DNA of 64,000 nucleotides from Monarcha castaneiventris obscurior (lineage: Eukaryota; Chordata; Aves; Passeriformes; Monarchidae), in contig JAMPIT010000884.1 in assembly GCA_026261815.1 (NCBI GenBank), positions 18,002,210 to 18,066,209 on the forward strand, written 5' to 3'. The translations under genes were made by a program, and so were the position numbers. Shown here in pieces: positions 37,701-46,100 of this stretch; within the stretch, counting starts at the first letter, position 1; every line of letters begins with the position of its first letter. A model generated the notes under the pieces. The model was given only the letters and a program-made list of their open reading frames with translations, was not told where the DNA came from and searched no databases.

Positions 37701-39139
37701 GAGGTGGAGAAAGCACATCTGGGGGAGCCCAGGCTGCTCTGCGACCTCCCAGCAGCAGCTCCACTCCTCCTGACTGAGGGCTTGTGCTGATCATATCCAT
37801 AGAGCTTCCAGAGTGCTGTGCACTCCTGTGCAGCCCCAGGGGCATGGAGGGAAGCTCATGAGTGTGTTTCCACCCGTGCCCTCAGCATCCTGTGCAAACC
37901 ACCAGTACCAGTAAGCAGCATGAGTGGCTGATGTGCACCCTCCCTATCTGACTCTTCCTCTAACATTGCCCACAAACATCGGGAGACCCAGACCCCTCTC
38001 AATCATTCATAGACCCAGGAGTGAGCAGCAGATGGCAGCAGGAAGAAAGTAGGCTAATCTGTGTATGCATGTGCTGGTAGCAGAGAGAATTTTTGGCCTC
38101 TTATATGCACAGATCCTGGATTAATTTGTAATAGAGCTGGAGCTGGAGGGAAATTAGATGCCAATCCTGAATAAAGTGGTTTTGACAGACAGGAAAGATT
38201 ACAAGTCATTTTGATCCTACTGAGCATGAATGTGAGAGAGGGAAAAAATACCATGAATGGCAGAAGCAGTTCAGTGAACATTTCAGGGACTTCACCCAGC
38301 AGCAGCCACTTCAGTGGTGTTGGAGGGTAGGAGCTTGTTTCCCTTTACTGGAAAGAGGTTCTACCTGTCTTAGTGATGTCTGTTCAGGTCAGGCTTAATC
38401 CTCCTCTGCATTCTCTTCTGCAGTGCTCAGCATCAGTCCCTCCCTGACTGGCAGAAGTGGTTCATTCTTCTTCATCACTCCTGATGCTCAGTCCACACGC
38501 CTCCAGTAATGATTTGCCCCTCCATATTTTCCTGGGTTCTTGCTTCTCTTTACTTGACTCTGCAATTTTCGTTTGATCAGCTCAGGGTGACAGGAGCTGC
38601 TGCTGTGCATGGTTTGTGCAGGTGGATGTTCTGATCTGCATCAAAGGCACAGGCTGTAACCTTGTTAACCTGCTGTAGTTACTTAGTAATGCTGTGTAAT
38701 CAACCCTAATTGGAAAATGGGTCCACTCTGAAGCCTGTGGCATTGCAGCTCTCTCTTGTTCCTCCTTGCAGCTGGTCTTGCCTGGTAACAGTTTGCCTCT
38801 GTTACCAGGATGCTCCCCGTATTTCAGATAAAAGGAGGAGCTGCTGTGCTCTGCAGTATCAAAGGTGACTTGCAGAGGCTTTTGGGGTACTGCCAAATGC
38901 TGGAGGAGCTGCTCCATGCATCATCCCCTCGCCCTGTAACCAGGGTCACCTCTGAGCTTTGGGGCATGCGGGTCCCAGCCCTCAGCTGCTGCCCCCAGCC
39001 CCGGCTGACGCTCTCTCCTTTCATTCCCGGGCAGCGCTTGCAGCAGATGACGCGGCCCCGGCCAGAGCCGCACGCCCAGAACAACGGCCTCCAGCCAAAG
39101 ACGTCCTTGAATGGGAGGATCTCGGATGCCGCCGTCTAG
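16464..39139 (+). CDS. SLC6A1-like: GAT-1-type sodium- and chloride-dependent GABA transporter (SLC6A1-like), complete, 14 coding exons
   Basis: Plasma-membrane symporter of the SLC6 family that takes up GABA with Na+ and Cl-. Coding exons: 16464-16704, 21735-21866, 22541-22641, 25159-25268, 25640-25772, 26960-27094, 28219-28322, 28604-28728, 29416-29528, 33939-34070, 34792-34894, 35308-35408, 36179-36346, 39035-39139. All introns are GT-AG and all phases agree, giving 600 residues (human GAT-1 has 599). Seen: TM1 [15 protein letters not shown], the TM3 tyrosine (Y141, human Y140), chloride ligands Y87, Q292, S296 and S332, sodium-site D396 and S397, and outer-gate R70 and D452. These features are of GAT-1 type, not of BGT1, GAT-2 or GAT-3. 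The first ~40 residues and last ~30 differ from the human GAT-1 I recall, and the gene abuts IQSEC3, so I infer a paralogue of SLC6A1 rather than SLC6A1 itself. A phylogeny would settle the name. Confidence 0.95.
17822..17995 (-). mobile_element. CR1 LINE 3'-end fragment
   Basis: Starts TCATAGAATTGTAGAATCAT (the CR1 terminal octamer repeats), then GGTTGGAAGAGACCTTAAAG, CAGGGACACC, ACTAGACCAGGTTGCTCAAA and GGCCTTGAACGC, all in CR1 order. It is a 5'-truncated copy on the - strand in the first coding intron of the transporter gene. Confidence 0.92.
18440..19110. promoter_or_regulatory. CpG island in the first coding intron of the SLC6A1-like gene
   Basis: A sharp rise in G+C and CpG after AT-rich intron sequence, densest at 18525-18860. 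No coding match was found. It lies 1.7 kb after the exon with the start codon, so it could be an alternative or antisense promoter, or an intronic regulatory element. It contains a 28-bp minisatellite. Confidence 0.6.
18612..18752. repeat. 28-bp GC-rich minisatellite
   Basis: Units start GCTCGGCAGAGTCCCCGGGA and end GCCGGGGC: 18612-18639, 18640-18667, a short 16-bp unit 18668-18683, 18684-18711, 18712-18739, and a partial unit from 18740. Copies differ by a few bases. Both strands stay open through it, which creates spurious frames. Confidence 0.9.
20852..20857. repeat. Target-site duplication GTAAAA, left copy
   Basis: Exact match to the six bases after the LTR at 21204-21209. Confidence 0.85.
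20858..21203 (-). mobile_element. Solo LTR of a class II (ERVK-like) avian endogenous retrovirus, 346 bp, with 6-bp target duplication
   Basis: The element begins TGTCGC and ends GCGACA, a perfect terminal inverted repeat, and is flanked on both sides by GTAAAA (20852-20857 and 21204-21209). A 6-bp target duplication is the class II ERV size. On the - strand a TATA box (TATAAAAG, 20969-20962) is followed closely by AATAAA (20955-20950), the compact order known for alpharetrovirus-type LTRs. No gag, pol or env sequence adjoins it, so it is a solo LTR left by recombination between two LTRs. It lies in the first coding intron, antisense to the transporter gene. The intact duplication suggests a fairly recent insertion. 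Confidence 0.88.
20950..20969 (-). promoter_or_regulatory. LTR TATA box and poly(A) signal
   Basis: On the - strand TATAAAAG is followed about seven bases later by AATAAA. Both lie upstream of the presumed R region, so the LTR could in principle start antisense transcripts in this intron. Confidence 0.6.
21204..21209. repeat. Target-site duplication GTAAAA, right copy
   Basis: Exact match to the six bases before the LTR at 20852-20857. Confidence 0.85.
21735..21866 (+). CDS. SLC6A1-like: SLC6A1-like coding exon 2: TM2
   Basis: Codes the rest of G81 to K124 plus one base. It opens with [16 protein letters not shown] and carries Y87 (chloride ligand, human Y86), E102 (human E101, essential in GAT-1) and the GQYTS loop. 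The acceptor is TTTCAG and the donor GTACTG. It completes the GGG of the KNGGG motif begun in exon 1. Confidence 0.95.
22541..22641 (+). CDS. SLC6A1-like: SLC6A1-like coding exon 3: TM3 with the GABA-binding tyrosine
   Basis: Codes residues 125-158. The segment [18 protein letters not shown] is TM3; Y141 is the counterpart of human Y140, which contacts the GABA carboxylate. The exon ends on a full codon at NSFTA before a GTGAGT donor. The SFWLNIYY wording is typical of GAT-1; the other GABA transporters have LNVYYI preceded by a different residue pattern. Confidence 0.95.
22642..25158 (+). other. SLC6A1-like: Intron 3 of the SLC6A1-like gene
   Basis: 2.5 kb without a recognised exon or mobile element. 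A strong-looking acceptor TTTTTTCCAG at 24968 would add 190 bases before exon 4 and break the frame, so the exon start at 25159 is preferred. Confidence 0.85.
25159..25268 (+). CDS. SLC6A1-like: SLC6A1-like coding exon 4: glycosylated second extracellular loop
   Basis: Codes residues 159-194 plus two bases, starting [17 protein letters not shown]165 and C174 correspond to the disulphide of the SLC6 family, and N177, N181 and N185 are three N-glycosylation sequons in the positions known for GAT-1. The acceptor is GTGCAG after a weak, purine-interrupted tract; the donor is GTACGT within a stretch that could otherwise be read on as TACGTG. The exon is richer in G+C than the AT-rich DNA just upstream. 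Confidence 0.92.
25640..25772 (+). CDS. SLC6A1-like: SLC6A1-like coding exon 5: TM4
   Basis: Completes E195 and codes to K239: [10 protein letters not shown], then TM4 ([22 protein letters not shown]) and the start of intracellular loop 2. The acceptor is CCTTAG and the donor GTACAG. The W-K-G-V-x-W-T-G-K block matches GAT-1 in spacing. Confidence 0.94.
25773..28218 (+). other. SLC6A1-like: Introns 5 and 6 of the SLC6A1-like gene, flanking exon 6
   Basis: Apart from exon 6 (26960-27094) no coding sequence is seen. The stretch 26240-26370 looks non-repetitive and may be conserved, but this cannot be judged from one sequence. Confidence 0.8.
26960..27094 (+). CDS. SLC6A1-like: SLC6A1-like coding exon 6: TM5 and extracellular loop 3
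   Basis: Codes residues 240-284 in exactly 45 codons: [20 protein letters not shown] forms TM5, followed by the family motif [12 protein letters not shown] and the loop FRKLSDSE. The acceptor is CTTTTTCAG and the donor GTTTGT. Length and phase equal those of the corresponding human segment. Confidence 0.96.
28219..28322 (+). CDS. SLC6A1-like: SLC6A1-like coding exon 7: TM6 with chloride and GABA contacts
   Basis: Codes residues 285-318 plus two bases. [22 protein letters not shown] is the unwound TM6; Q292 and S296 are chloride ligands (human Q291, S295). The YGLGLGS wording separates it from BGT1, GAT-2 and GAT-3, which have an AICQG or AICLG type sequence here. The acceptor is GTCTGCAG and the donor GTCAGT. 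Confidence 0.96.
28604..28728 (+). CDS. SLC6A1-like: SLC6A1-like coding exon 8: TM7
   Basis: Completes R319 and codes to S360 plus one base. [18 protein letters not shown] contains N328 (sodium ligand) and S332 (chloride ligand, human S331), then the rest of TM7 and the start of extracellular loop 4. A long CT tract (28581-28601) precedes the acceptor; the donor is GTAGGC. Confidence 0.95.
29416..29528 (+). CDS. SLC6A1-like: SLC6A1-like coding exon 9: extracellular loop 4 and TM8
   Basis: Completes G361 and codes to Q398: [17 protein letters not shown], then TM8 ending MMLGLDSQ. D396 and S397 are the counterparts of human D395 and S396, which coordinate sodium at the Na2 site. The acceptor is ACTGCAG and the donor GTGAGT. 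It is followed by the second-largest intron of the gene (4.4 kb). Confidence 0.95.
29529..33938 (+). other. SLC6A1-like: Intron 9 of the SLC6A1-like gene
   Basis: 4.4 kb without a recognised exon. It contains A-rich runs at about 30330-30400 and the TA microsatellite next to its 3' end. A G+C-rich patch at 30890-31130 is open in several frames without similarity. Confidence 0.85.
33881..33910. repeat. TA microsatellite before exon 10
   Basis: Alternating TA interrupted by two G bases, ending 28 bases before the acceptor of SLC6A1-like coding exon 10. Confidence 0.95.
33939..34070 (+). CDS. SLC6A1-like: SLC6A1-like coding exon 10: TM9
   Basis: Codes residues 399-442, starting [16 protein letters not shown], with TM9 ([15 protein letters not shown]) and ending SNITQ. 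The acceptor CCCATAG lies only 28 bases after a TA-repeat block at 33881-33910. The donor is GTACAG. Exon length (44 codons) and phase match GAT-1. Confidence 0.95.
34792..34894 (+). CDS. SLC6A1-like: SLC6A1-like coding exon 11: TM10 and outer gate
   Basis: Codes residues 443-476 plus one base: [16 protein letters not shown], then TM10 to WCYG. D452 is the outer-gate aspartate paired with R70 (human D451 and R69), and K449 matches GAT-1 K448. The acceptor is TTTTAAG and the donor GTAAGC. Confidence 0.95.
35308..35408 (+). CDS. SLC6A1-like: SLC6A1-like coding exon 12: TM11
   Basis: Completes G477 and codes to L510: [16 protein letters not shown], then [17 protein letters not shown] in TM11. 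The acceptor is CTTGTAG and the donor GTAAGA. The family motif NRFY-x-NI-x-(E/D)M is intact. Confidence 0.95.
35641..35655. repeat. T15 run
   Basis: Homopolymer in intron 12 of the transporter gene. Confidence 0.9.
36179..36346 (+). CDS. SLC6A1-like: SLC6A1-like coding exon 13: TM12
   Basis: Codes residues 511-566: [21 protein letters not shown], the loop [15 protein letters not shown] and TM12 to GYMLYCFF, ending TGTLQQ. The acceptor is TTTTCCAG and the donor GTAGGA. The [13 protein letters not shown] block is a GAT-1 signature in length and order. Confidence 0.95.
36347..39034 (+). other. SLC6A1-like: Intron 13 of the SLC6A1-like gene
   Basis: 2.7 kb between the TM12 exon and the C-terminal tail exon. 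No alternative tail exon with recognisable similarity was found. Confidence 0.8.
39035..39139 (+). CDS. SLC6A1-like: SLC6A1-like coding exon 14: C-terminal tail and stop
   Basis: Codes 34 residues starting RLQQMTRP and ending GRISDAAV, then TAG at 39137-39139. The acceptor CCCGGGCAG follows a pyrimidine tract. The RLQQMTRP start resembles the RIQVMVQP start of the human GAT-1 tail, but the end is DAAV instead of the AYI of GAT-1. The final A-x-V pattern could still be a class II PDZ ligand. The exon is G+C rich with several CpGs. It lies 2.7 kb after exon 13; phase and length support it, though the variable tail is the least certain part of the protein. Confidence 0.88.
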   Translation, partial: RLQQMTRPRPEPHAQNNGLQPKTSLNGRISDAAV

Positions 39140-39627
39140 CAGGGAAGCCCCAGCTCCTCGCCCTGCCCTGTAGCTGCTCGCTCCACGTTGCCCCTCAAGC
39201 TCCTCCGGCACAGTTTGCTGTCCCTGGCTCTGCGGTGGCTTTTGCTTGTCCAAGAGAGGACCTGGTGGAGGAACCTGTTCATGGCCCTTCCTCCAGCCTG
39301 GCTGACCAAGGCCCTGAACAAGCTGCCACCAGGGCATTGTGCGGTGACCACCTTCATCCTGCAACATCCTGGTCCAGCCCCTCAGGGAGGAGCAGCTGGT
39401 GCCCACATCTTCCTCCTCCTGAGGAGAGGTGGTCTCTCCAGAGAGCTTAGACTGATTGCTGTCCACTTCTCTGTTTTTCTTGCCTTTCCCTGTGAAACTC
39501 CACAGAGCATCCTGCAGCACACAGCTGTGCTTCACCCCAGAGAGATTGCTGTCACCAGGTTCAAATCCCAGATGGCTGTTGATTGATGGAGCATAAAACA
39601 CCAGCAAATACATAACTGGAGGGCATG

Positions 39628-39667
39628 TGCAGAACAAAGGATTCTAGTGCAGAACAAGAGATTCTAG
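39628..39667. repeat. 20-bp tandem duplication in the presumed 3' UTR
   Basis: TGCAGAACAAAGGATTCTAG is followed at once by a near-identical copy (AAGAG for AAAGG). Confidence 0.9.
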
Positions 39668-42600
39668 TGAGGAGTCCTGCATGCTGGTAGCTGTAGGACA
39701 TCACCCCATGCCTAGAGAAGGGCTTAAGGACAGTGTGTGCTGCTCACAGGTGCCGTGTTTCAGCCCTGCACAGTCTCCACTGTGTTCACTACATCCATCG
39801 GGGCTGGCCCTGTGAGCCAGAGCCCAGCAGAGCAGGCAGCCTGTCCCTTCTGGAGCATCCTGCCCTTTGCAGGTGTGTGCAGTAGCCACACCCTGACCCG
39901 ACCCTAAAAGGCAGCTAAAAGCGTAAAGGGAGGGCTCTTTGCTACAGGCTGTTCAAGTCTCCTACACTGACACAACAAGCTTCGTGCACAGGCAAGGCTG
40001 TGTGATAGAGATTTTACAGCACTGTGAAAATCTCCACCCAAGATGAAACAGGGTCGTTCCTGCCGAGCACCCTCCCTGGCTGTGTCCCTGGGTGGGAAAC
40101 AGTAAGGTGGAACCTAATGCCCATGGATGGTTCAGTTTATACCTTTTTCAGGAAGTGGCCATACCTAAATCCCAGCTGGTGGAAGGCAAGAACTCCTGAG
40201 GCAGTTGGCAGGATGTAGCCACCATGCTCATACCCACTGCTGTGAACCAGTGCTGACTTCCCTTGGGAAGTGTCTGTTCAGCCAGCTGCTGCCACTGGCA
40301 CATCCTAGCTCCCAACACACAAACCACAGAGGGCTGTGAGTTCTTGTAGATGGTGCTGGAGGAGTGTAACGCCTTGGAGAAGGCTGGGAAGTGTTCCAGA
40401 GCCATCCTAAAACAGCAGCACATTTCTTGGTGATAAAGCTTTGTGAAAGGAGGTGGCTGATCACAGCACCACGTGTGGGTGTGACAGTGACACTGTGGTT
40501 TGCCAGCCTGCCAGTGACCCCACAGAGACACCCCTGAACACAGAGTGTTTGATGAGCACACATGCTGTGACTTAGTGCTGATTAGTCTGTCCCCTCCCCT
40601 GGCACAGCTTTGCCAGGTCTGCTCACACTCCCAGCTTCAGAGCAGGATCAGCAAACGCATAAATGAGCGTCCAAGAAAAGGTAAGTCCCACCCACCTTTC
40701 CTACCAAAGAGTCTGGTCTCGGAAGTGACACACTGCAGTCCCCCAGGGTCCTACTGCAGGTGACAGCTGAGTGATGAGCCTTTTGCACAATTGTCTTGCA
40801 CTCCAATAGTAGCTTCAAAATGCTGCAGGTTGGCCCTGTGCTCCCTGTCCCCAGGACTCGCCAGAGCATGGGGCCAACCTGCTCCTCTGCCAATCTTCCA
40901 GCCTGTGGATCAGTAACAGAAGGAACAAAGAAGGTTTCTGGTGAAAGCTAAAGTCAGACCCCTTCGGGAGTGGGTCCCCTGCCAACTCATCGGTGCATCT
41001 TGATTAATGTTGCTTCAGATGTGTAACCAATTTGTATTTGTACACATGGCTCTCAGCAGTTATGGCTGCTGGGCATTAAGTGCATGTTTTGTGGTCTCCA
41101 ACACCCTGAGCTGAGATCATGCCCTGTCCTACATGTAATTGTTACAGTGTTTGTGTCAAAAAAATCGTGGCTGTTAAATAGACATGAGGAAATTCTGAAT
41201 TTACAGGCTTGGTCTTGTAGAGCCAAAAGCCAAACACTGAAAGCTGCAATCATAGCTCATCACCATTAATCTCAGCCAGTTACAGATATGTCATCTTTCC
41301 TTGTCCCTTAATTGTCTGTGCCAGTATAGCTGAAAATTTCTATTTCAATTTCACCTATTTCTAGGAACCGGGGCAATAAGGAAACCACTCTTTATAAACA
41401 TGTATGTCCTTAGAGAGGGATATCTGTGCTCAAAAAATGTGTTAAAGCTCTAAACTTTGCAGTAATGACCCTTCCTAGGGACCTGCTCTTGCCTGTGCAT
41501 CCAGGTCCCACAACGTCCCTCCCCTCAAATGCAGACTGAGGGTGGCACAGGAGGGTGATGGGCAAAGGACTCAATTTAAAACCACGGAAGACTTTGTTTC
41601 TTCCAGCTTCATGGGGCGCCTCAGGTCTGAGGAAGAACAAATCAGTGTCAGTCGTAATTTTTTTAACTCTTGGCCAAAGAGCTTGATTGCTGGCAGAGCT
41701 GCTCAAAGGTTGTTCCTTGAGCCAGGTGCAGAAGGAAGGGTCCAGAAAACAAAGTTCTTTTCCTGGTTGCAGAGGAAATATCTAAACTCCCAATTCCTAT
41801 TTGCTGGGATTTTAGCCCCAGCATCTCTCTGACCTGTGGCCTTGCCTGTGGCACATTATTCCAGATGTAGCATCAGGGGCTGCTCACAATAACAATATTT
41901 GATGAGATTTAACTGCTTGCTCAGTTTTCTGCTTGTGATCTTCTCCTTTCTCTCTCCCGCCTTTCTCCTTTTTGTTCTCTTGCCTCAGTCCTTCCCTGCT
42001 ATCATCCATCCAGTGGAAATCATCTACCTCAGCTTTCCTCCTCCTGCTTTCTTAGTTCCACTACTGTCAAATTACAGCTCTCCCCCCTTTCTCTTCTCCT
42101 TTCTATTCTTTCCTCATTTCTATCTCTTTCTGTTATCACCAGCCTCTCTTCCTTGTTTCTCTCACGTCTCCTTCCAGCTTAGAAGTTCCTCGTGCCTGCC
42201 TGTGGCTTAGCCTCTCACTCTGTGCATATTCAACCCTTCTGCCTACTGAAAGCTGGAGCTCAGGATCCCACAGAGGACCCCAGCTTTTCACAGGATCCAA
42301 TCTCTAAGAACGAATTTCCATCCCAATATCAAAATTATAATGAAGTTCCAGATATTTCTCTTCCTCTTTGCACCAGAAAATGTTGTGCCAAGAAATACTA
42401 TCTCCTGGTGTTATCAGAAAGACATTTCAACCCACATTCCACCAGTGTGTACAGAGCTGTGCCTGTTCTGAAAGATTTTGTGGCCTTTCCTGTTCTTGCA
42501 CTATTTTATTTCCTTCATAAATATTTGGATCTGTGAAGTCTGGCATGCATAGCCCTGCAGGTAGGAATTTGCCCTTAGTCAAGTTCTGTCTGATGGACTG

Positions 42601-43129
42601 ATCCCCTTCTCCAGCATTTCAAACTCACTCCATCCTTAGCACTAGAAGAGCCTTCCCACCTCCATCAGGCACAGGTTTCCCATCTAGAGTCAGGGATGGA
42701 GCCCCTTAAGCTCATCCCACACCTCTGAAACACCAGTGGGTGGGTCTGTCAAAGCAGCCACACCTGTTCATTGACTGTGAGAACCACTTCTGTCCTGTTC
42801 CTACAGGGTGCCACATCTGCTGGCCACCCCTCTGCTCCTCATTCCTTCTGACTCGCCCAGAACAGAGGATACGTAGCCAGGGTGTGGGATGCTCTCCCGT
42901 CCCCACTGCTGTGGTTCAGAAGGGGATTGTGGTCCCCTGTGCTCACTCACAGCGCTCCTGCCTTTCCTCTGCCCCCTCGCCTCCCCAGCACCTGCCAGCC
43001 TCTCCCTCCCACCATAGGCAGCCGCTTGAAATAATCCTTTATGAAACCTCTTAGTTCTAAGGAGCTATTTAGGGACCTGTGTTCAAATCCCTCTGAAATC
43101 CTCTTTTTCCTGAGGCCTGCGAAATATAA

Positions 43130-43135
43130 AATAAA
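43130..43135 (+). terminator. Candidate poly(A) signal AATAAA for the SLC6A1-like gene
   Basis: The sequence TATAAAATAAAAG at 43126-43138 contains the first canonical AATAAA downstream of the transporter stop on the + strand. Cleavage would fall some 10-30 bases on. Assignment is by position only. Confidence 0.3.
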
Positions 43136-43155
43136 AGCCACTGCCCCAATCCTCT

Positions 43156-46100
43156 GCTGCAGTGGCCACAGGAAAGGCAGGATTGTTCTGTTGCTGCTCA
43201 AGAGCTGCATCCCCTGGAGATGGGGTGTGATCCTCTCCCTGGGGAGAGGGGAGCTCTTCCTGCTGCCGTTCTAGCAGATGTGCTCCAACAGCTGGCAGCT
43301 GGCTGTAAAACACGTGTGCCATGTCCATGACAGGATATGATGCCGTGTGGCACTGCAAGGCTTTGGCTGGCCAGCCACTGTGCAGCTTGTAGTTTCTCCA
43401 CAGCATGCTTAAATGGTGTGTTGAGAGGAGTTGTGTTGTGCATCAGGGGTGCCCTTAAAGCTGGTGTCATTCTGGATGAGCAATTTGTCCTTATCCCTTG
43501 CCTGTTCCAGGGGACTGGAGGATCCTGGTTGCATTTGGTGCTGATGGCCAAATGGGGAGAGGGTCTGCATCACTGAGGGGACATATCCACTGTGGTTTGG
43601 CTTGTGCTGAAAGCTACCAGCTTTCTCCAAGCACTGCCTGTCTTCGTCAGGAGCTGAGTGCATGGGGCACAGTGCTCAGCTCTGGGTCTCAACACTGGTG
43701 TGCCTGTACATCACAGCAGCGGATGGGGTGCACCCCCACATCCCCACTGCAGCCCTGGCTGAGGCAGCACTGCCACGGGCACTGTGGGGCCCCTGACAAG
43801 TATGTGTCCATCATGCCTGTGCTGCTGTCAGCCAGGAAGTGTCCGTGTCTGGAGATGCTCAGGAGAAGTTAGTGCTCCCCGCACCGATACCTGACAGCCA
43901 TGACGCTGACGGAGATGATTCCTGACAGCCCAGCATGATGCCACTGTGCTGCCAAGAAAACGGCACCAGCATTCACCAGGGCCCCAGGGACCAGCCACGG
44001 GCCCTCGTGGGGTGGCACGTGTCCCCACCACAGCTCCTGGGGACGAGCAGCCCTCACCCCCACAGCTGCAGCCCTGTGCGGAGTGGTCATGGAGGGATTT
44101 ATCTGGGGAGTCGAGGTGTTTCTGCTTCCAGATGAAAGAAACCAACTCATCAGGAAGGGACTTGTCTGAATCATTGGTGCAATGATATGGGGAGCAGGCT
44201 GGCCTCCGAGGGTCCCACAGCCAGAGCACAGGGACAGGCAACCTGCTGGGGGGCACTGCTGCCTGATCACTGCATCTCCTACAAGCCCAGGGGCCACTGG
44301 CAGAGCAGGGCGTGGTGGCACAGCTGGATGTTTTTCTCCCTTTGAAGGCTTCGTGGCTTGGAGAAGACTCTTGGCCAGTTTGTATTGCATCAAGCTGTTC
44401 AGGAAAATACAAATATCCCTGCAGTGACCCCATAAAGAAAAGCACCTGCTAGTTTTGTGCTGACACTGCTGACCCAGATCCAGAAAAAACCTGCTCTGTG
44501 TCTGTCCAGACAAAAGGTTCTATCATGTAAACTCATCCCTTGCCATCAACCCAAAGAGCACTGCCTGCTGCCTGCTCAGTGGCTCCAGAGCCCCTTACAC
44601 GGACCTGGGGGTACATCAGCCCCTGGGCTGGCCCCGGGGAACGAGACCAGGACATGGTGGCACCTGTGCCCCTGTCCCAGCACACAGGCAGTGCCAGCTC
44701 CCTGCCCTGCTCTCTGCCCATCCCCAGGGAGCCCATGTGCCTTTCAGACAGGTTGTTCTTGTCTGAGTGGCTGAGCCCCTTCGCCTGCCACCCTCTTCTC
44801 TGTGCATCCCCCTCCAGCACACGCCGGAGCTGACTGACACGCCTCTAAAAATACCTCCTAGGTGTGAAGGAGGGTAAGAGAGGGAGAGGGATGACATCCC
44901 CCTCTGCCTCTCCCTGCCCTCCTGATGGTGCCACCATGTCCTGGCCAAGCGGCCACTCTGGGTCACTGCCTGCCCAGCCCGTGGCACAAATACTTTGATG
45001 TGTTTTTGAAGTGCATTTGGTCCTGCAGGGGGGAGAGAATGAGAGATGACATCTCTGTCCCCTCTCTGCGCTTACTGCAAATGAAGGGATTAGAAGTTAT
45101 AATCCAAGATTCTTATTTTAAAGCGGCTTTTCAGCTCTGTGAGGGGAACTTCAGCGTGATGCTCCTGGGGGAGGTGGTGGCAGAGCAGCTGTCACAGCCC
45201 CAGTCACCGTGGGTGCTTGGGCATTGGCAGCCGAGGCTCAGTGGCACTGGTGCACTCTGCAGGGAGTGGGAGAGTGGGTGCAGGGGCTCTGCAGGCCCGG
45301 AGTGCAGAGGGATCCCACCCCTGGGCACTTGCCTTGGCACCAGGGAGTGCAGCCAAGCACTGGGTAGGTGCCACCGTCAGGCTGCACCGATGGATTTACA
45401 GGGGTTTCCAGATGTTTTGAGCTCTGAAAAGAAAGAGTGGGCTCTTTCTTCGGGAATGGAGGGCAGGTCTGTAGTAGCCAGCACTGTTTAAATGGGAGCT
45501 ATCCAGGTGGGCAGCACAGCCATGGTGAGTGATGTGGCAGCCCAGATCCTCTGACAGCATCCCAGCCATTGCCTGGTGGGGATCACCTGCACCCAGCCCC
45601 GTGGGGGCTGCCCCCATCCCTGGCAGCACCACGGACCCCAGGATGACCCTCCAGCCGTTGGTACTCCTCTGCAGGGCAGAGTCTTGGGATCTGAGTGAGA
45701 TCGGCTGCTGCCAATCCCTGTGGAGCACCCACTCTTGGGATGCTGAGTGCCAAATTGCACCAGCCCAAAGCATCCTGCAGCCCTTGGAAAGCTTCTGTTC
45801 CACCCTGCCAGCAGTGTCTGCTCTGGAGAAGTACAGTGATCTTTCTTCTTTTGAACTTAACTCCTCCTTCTTCCCCCTGCATTCAGGACAGACCTGTGCA
45901 AAATGCTAGCAAACTGCTGGTTTTTTTCACTGGCATCTCTGCAACCTTGCCCTTTGCTAATTATTATAGCTGTGCCTCTTCTAGGGCAAGCCGACAGATG
46001 GTCGGGGCTTTACTTTGAACAAGCTATTTAAATAGGGCTCTGGCTTTTCCCTTGCACATTTCTTTTCTGGCTGCATGTCCTGAGCTGCTGGATGGGTTGT

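Larger units (their letters stand above)
39140..43155 (+). other. SLC6A1-like: Likely 3' UTR and downstream DNA of the SLC6A1-like gene
   Basis: No coding exon is seen here. The first AATAAA on the + strand after the stop is at 43130-43135, so the transcript may have a 3' UTR of about 4 kb; non-canonical signals could end it earlier. It holds a 20-bp direct tandem duplication (39628-39647 and 39648-39667, one to two mismatches) and a pyrimidine-rich stretch at about 41900-42180. Several overlapping open frames at 39160-39640 are without family resemblance. Confidence 0.35.

Noticed and set aside
16464..39139. Gene as SLC6A12 (BGT1), SLC6A13 (GAT-2) or SLC6A11 (GAT-3), as position next to IQSEC3 would suggest
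   Set aside because: TM1 reads VGYAIGLGN (GAT-1) and not AGEIIGLGN; TM6 reads FSYGLGLGS and not AICxG; TM3 reads SFWLNIYY. All mark the GAT-1 type.
38921..39637. 238-codon open frame on the - strand
   Set aside because: Antisense to the C-terminal exon of the transporter; low-complexity Gly/Gln/Arg composition and no known domain.
43828..44513. Overlapping 205- and 214-codon frames on the - strand
   Set aside because: Two frames over the same bases, no similarity, and no supporting splice or promoter context.
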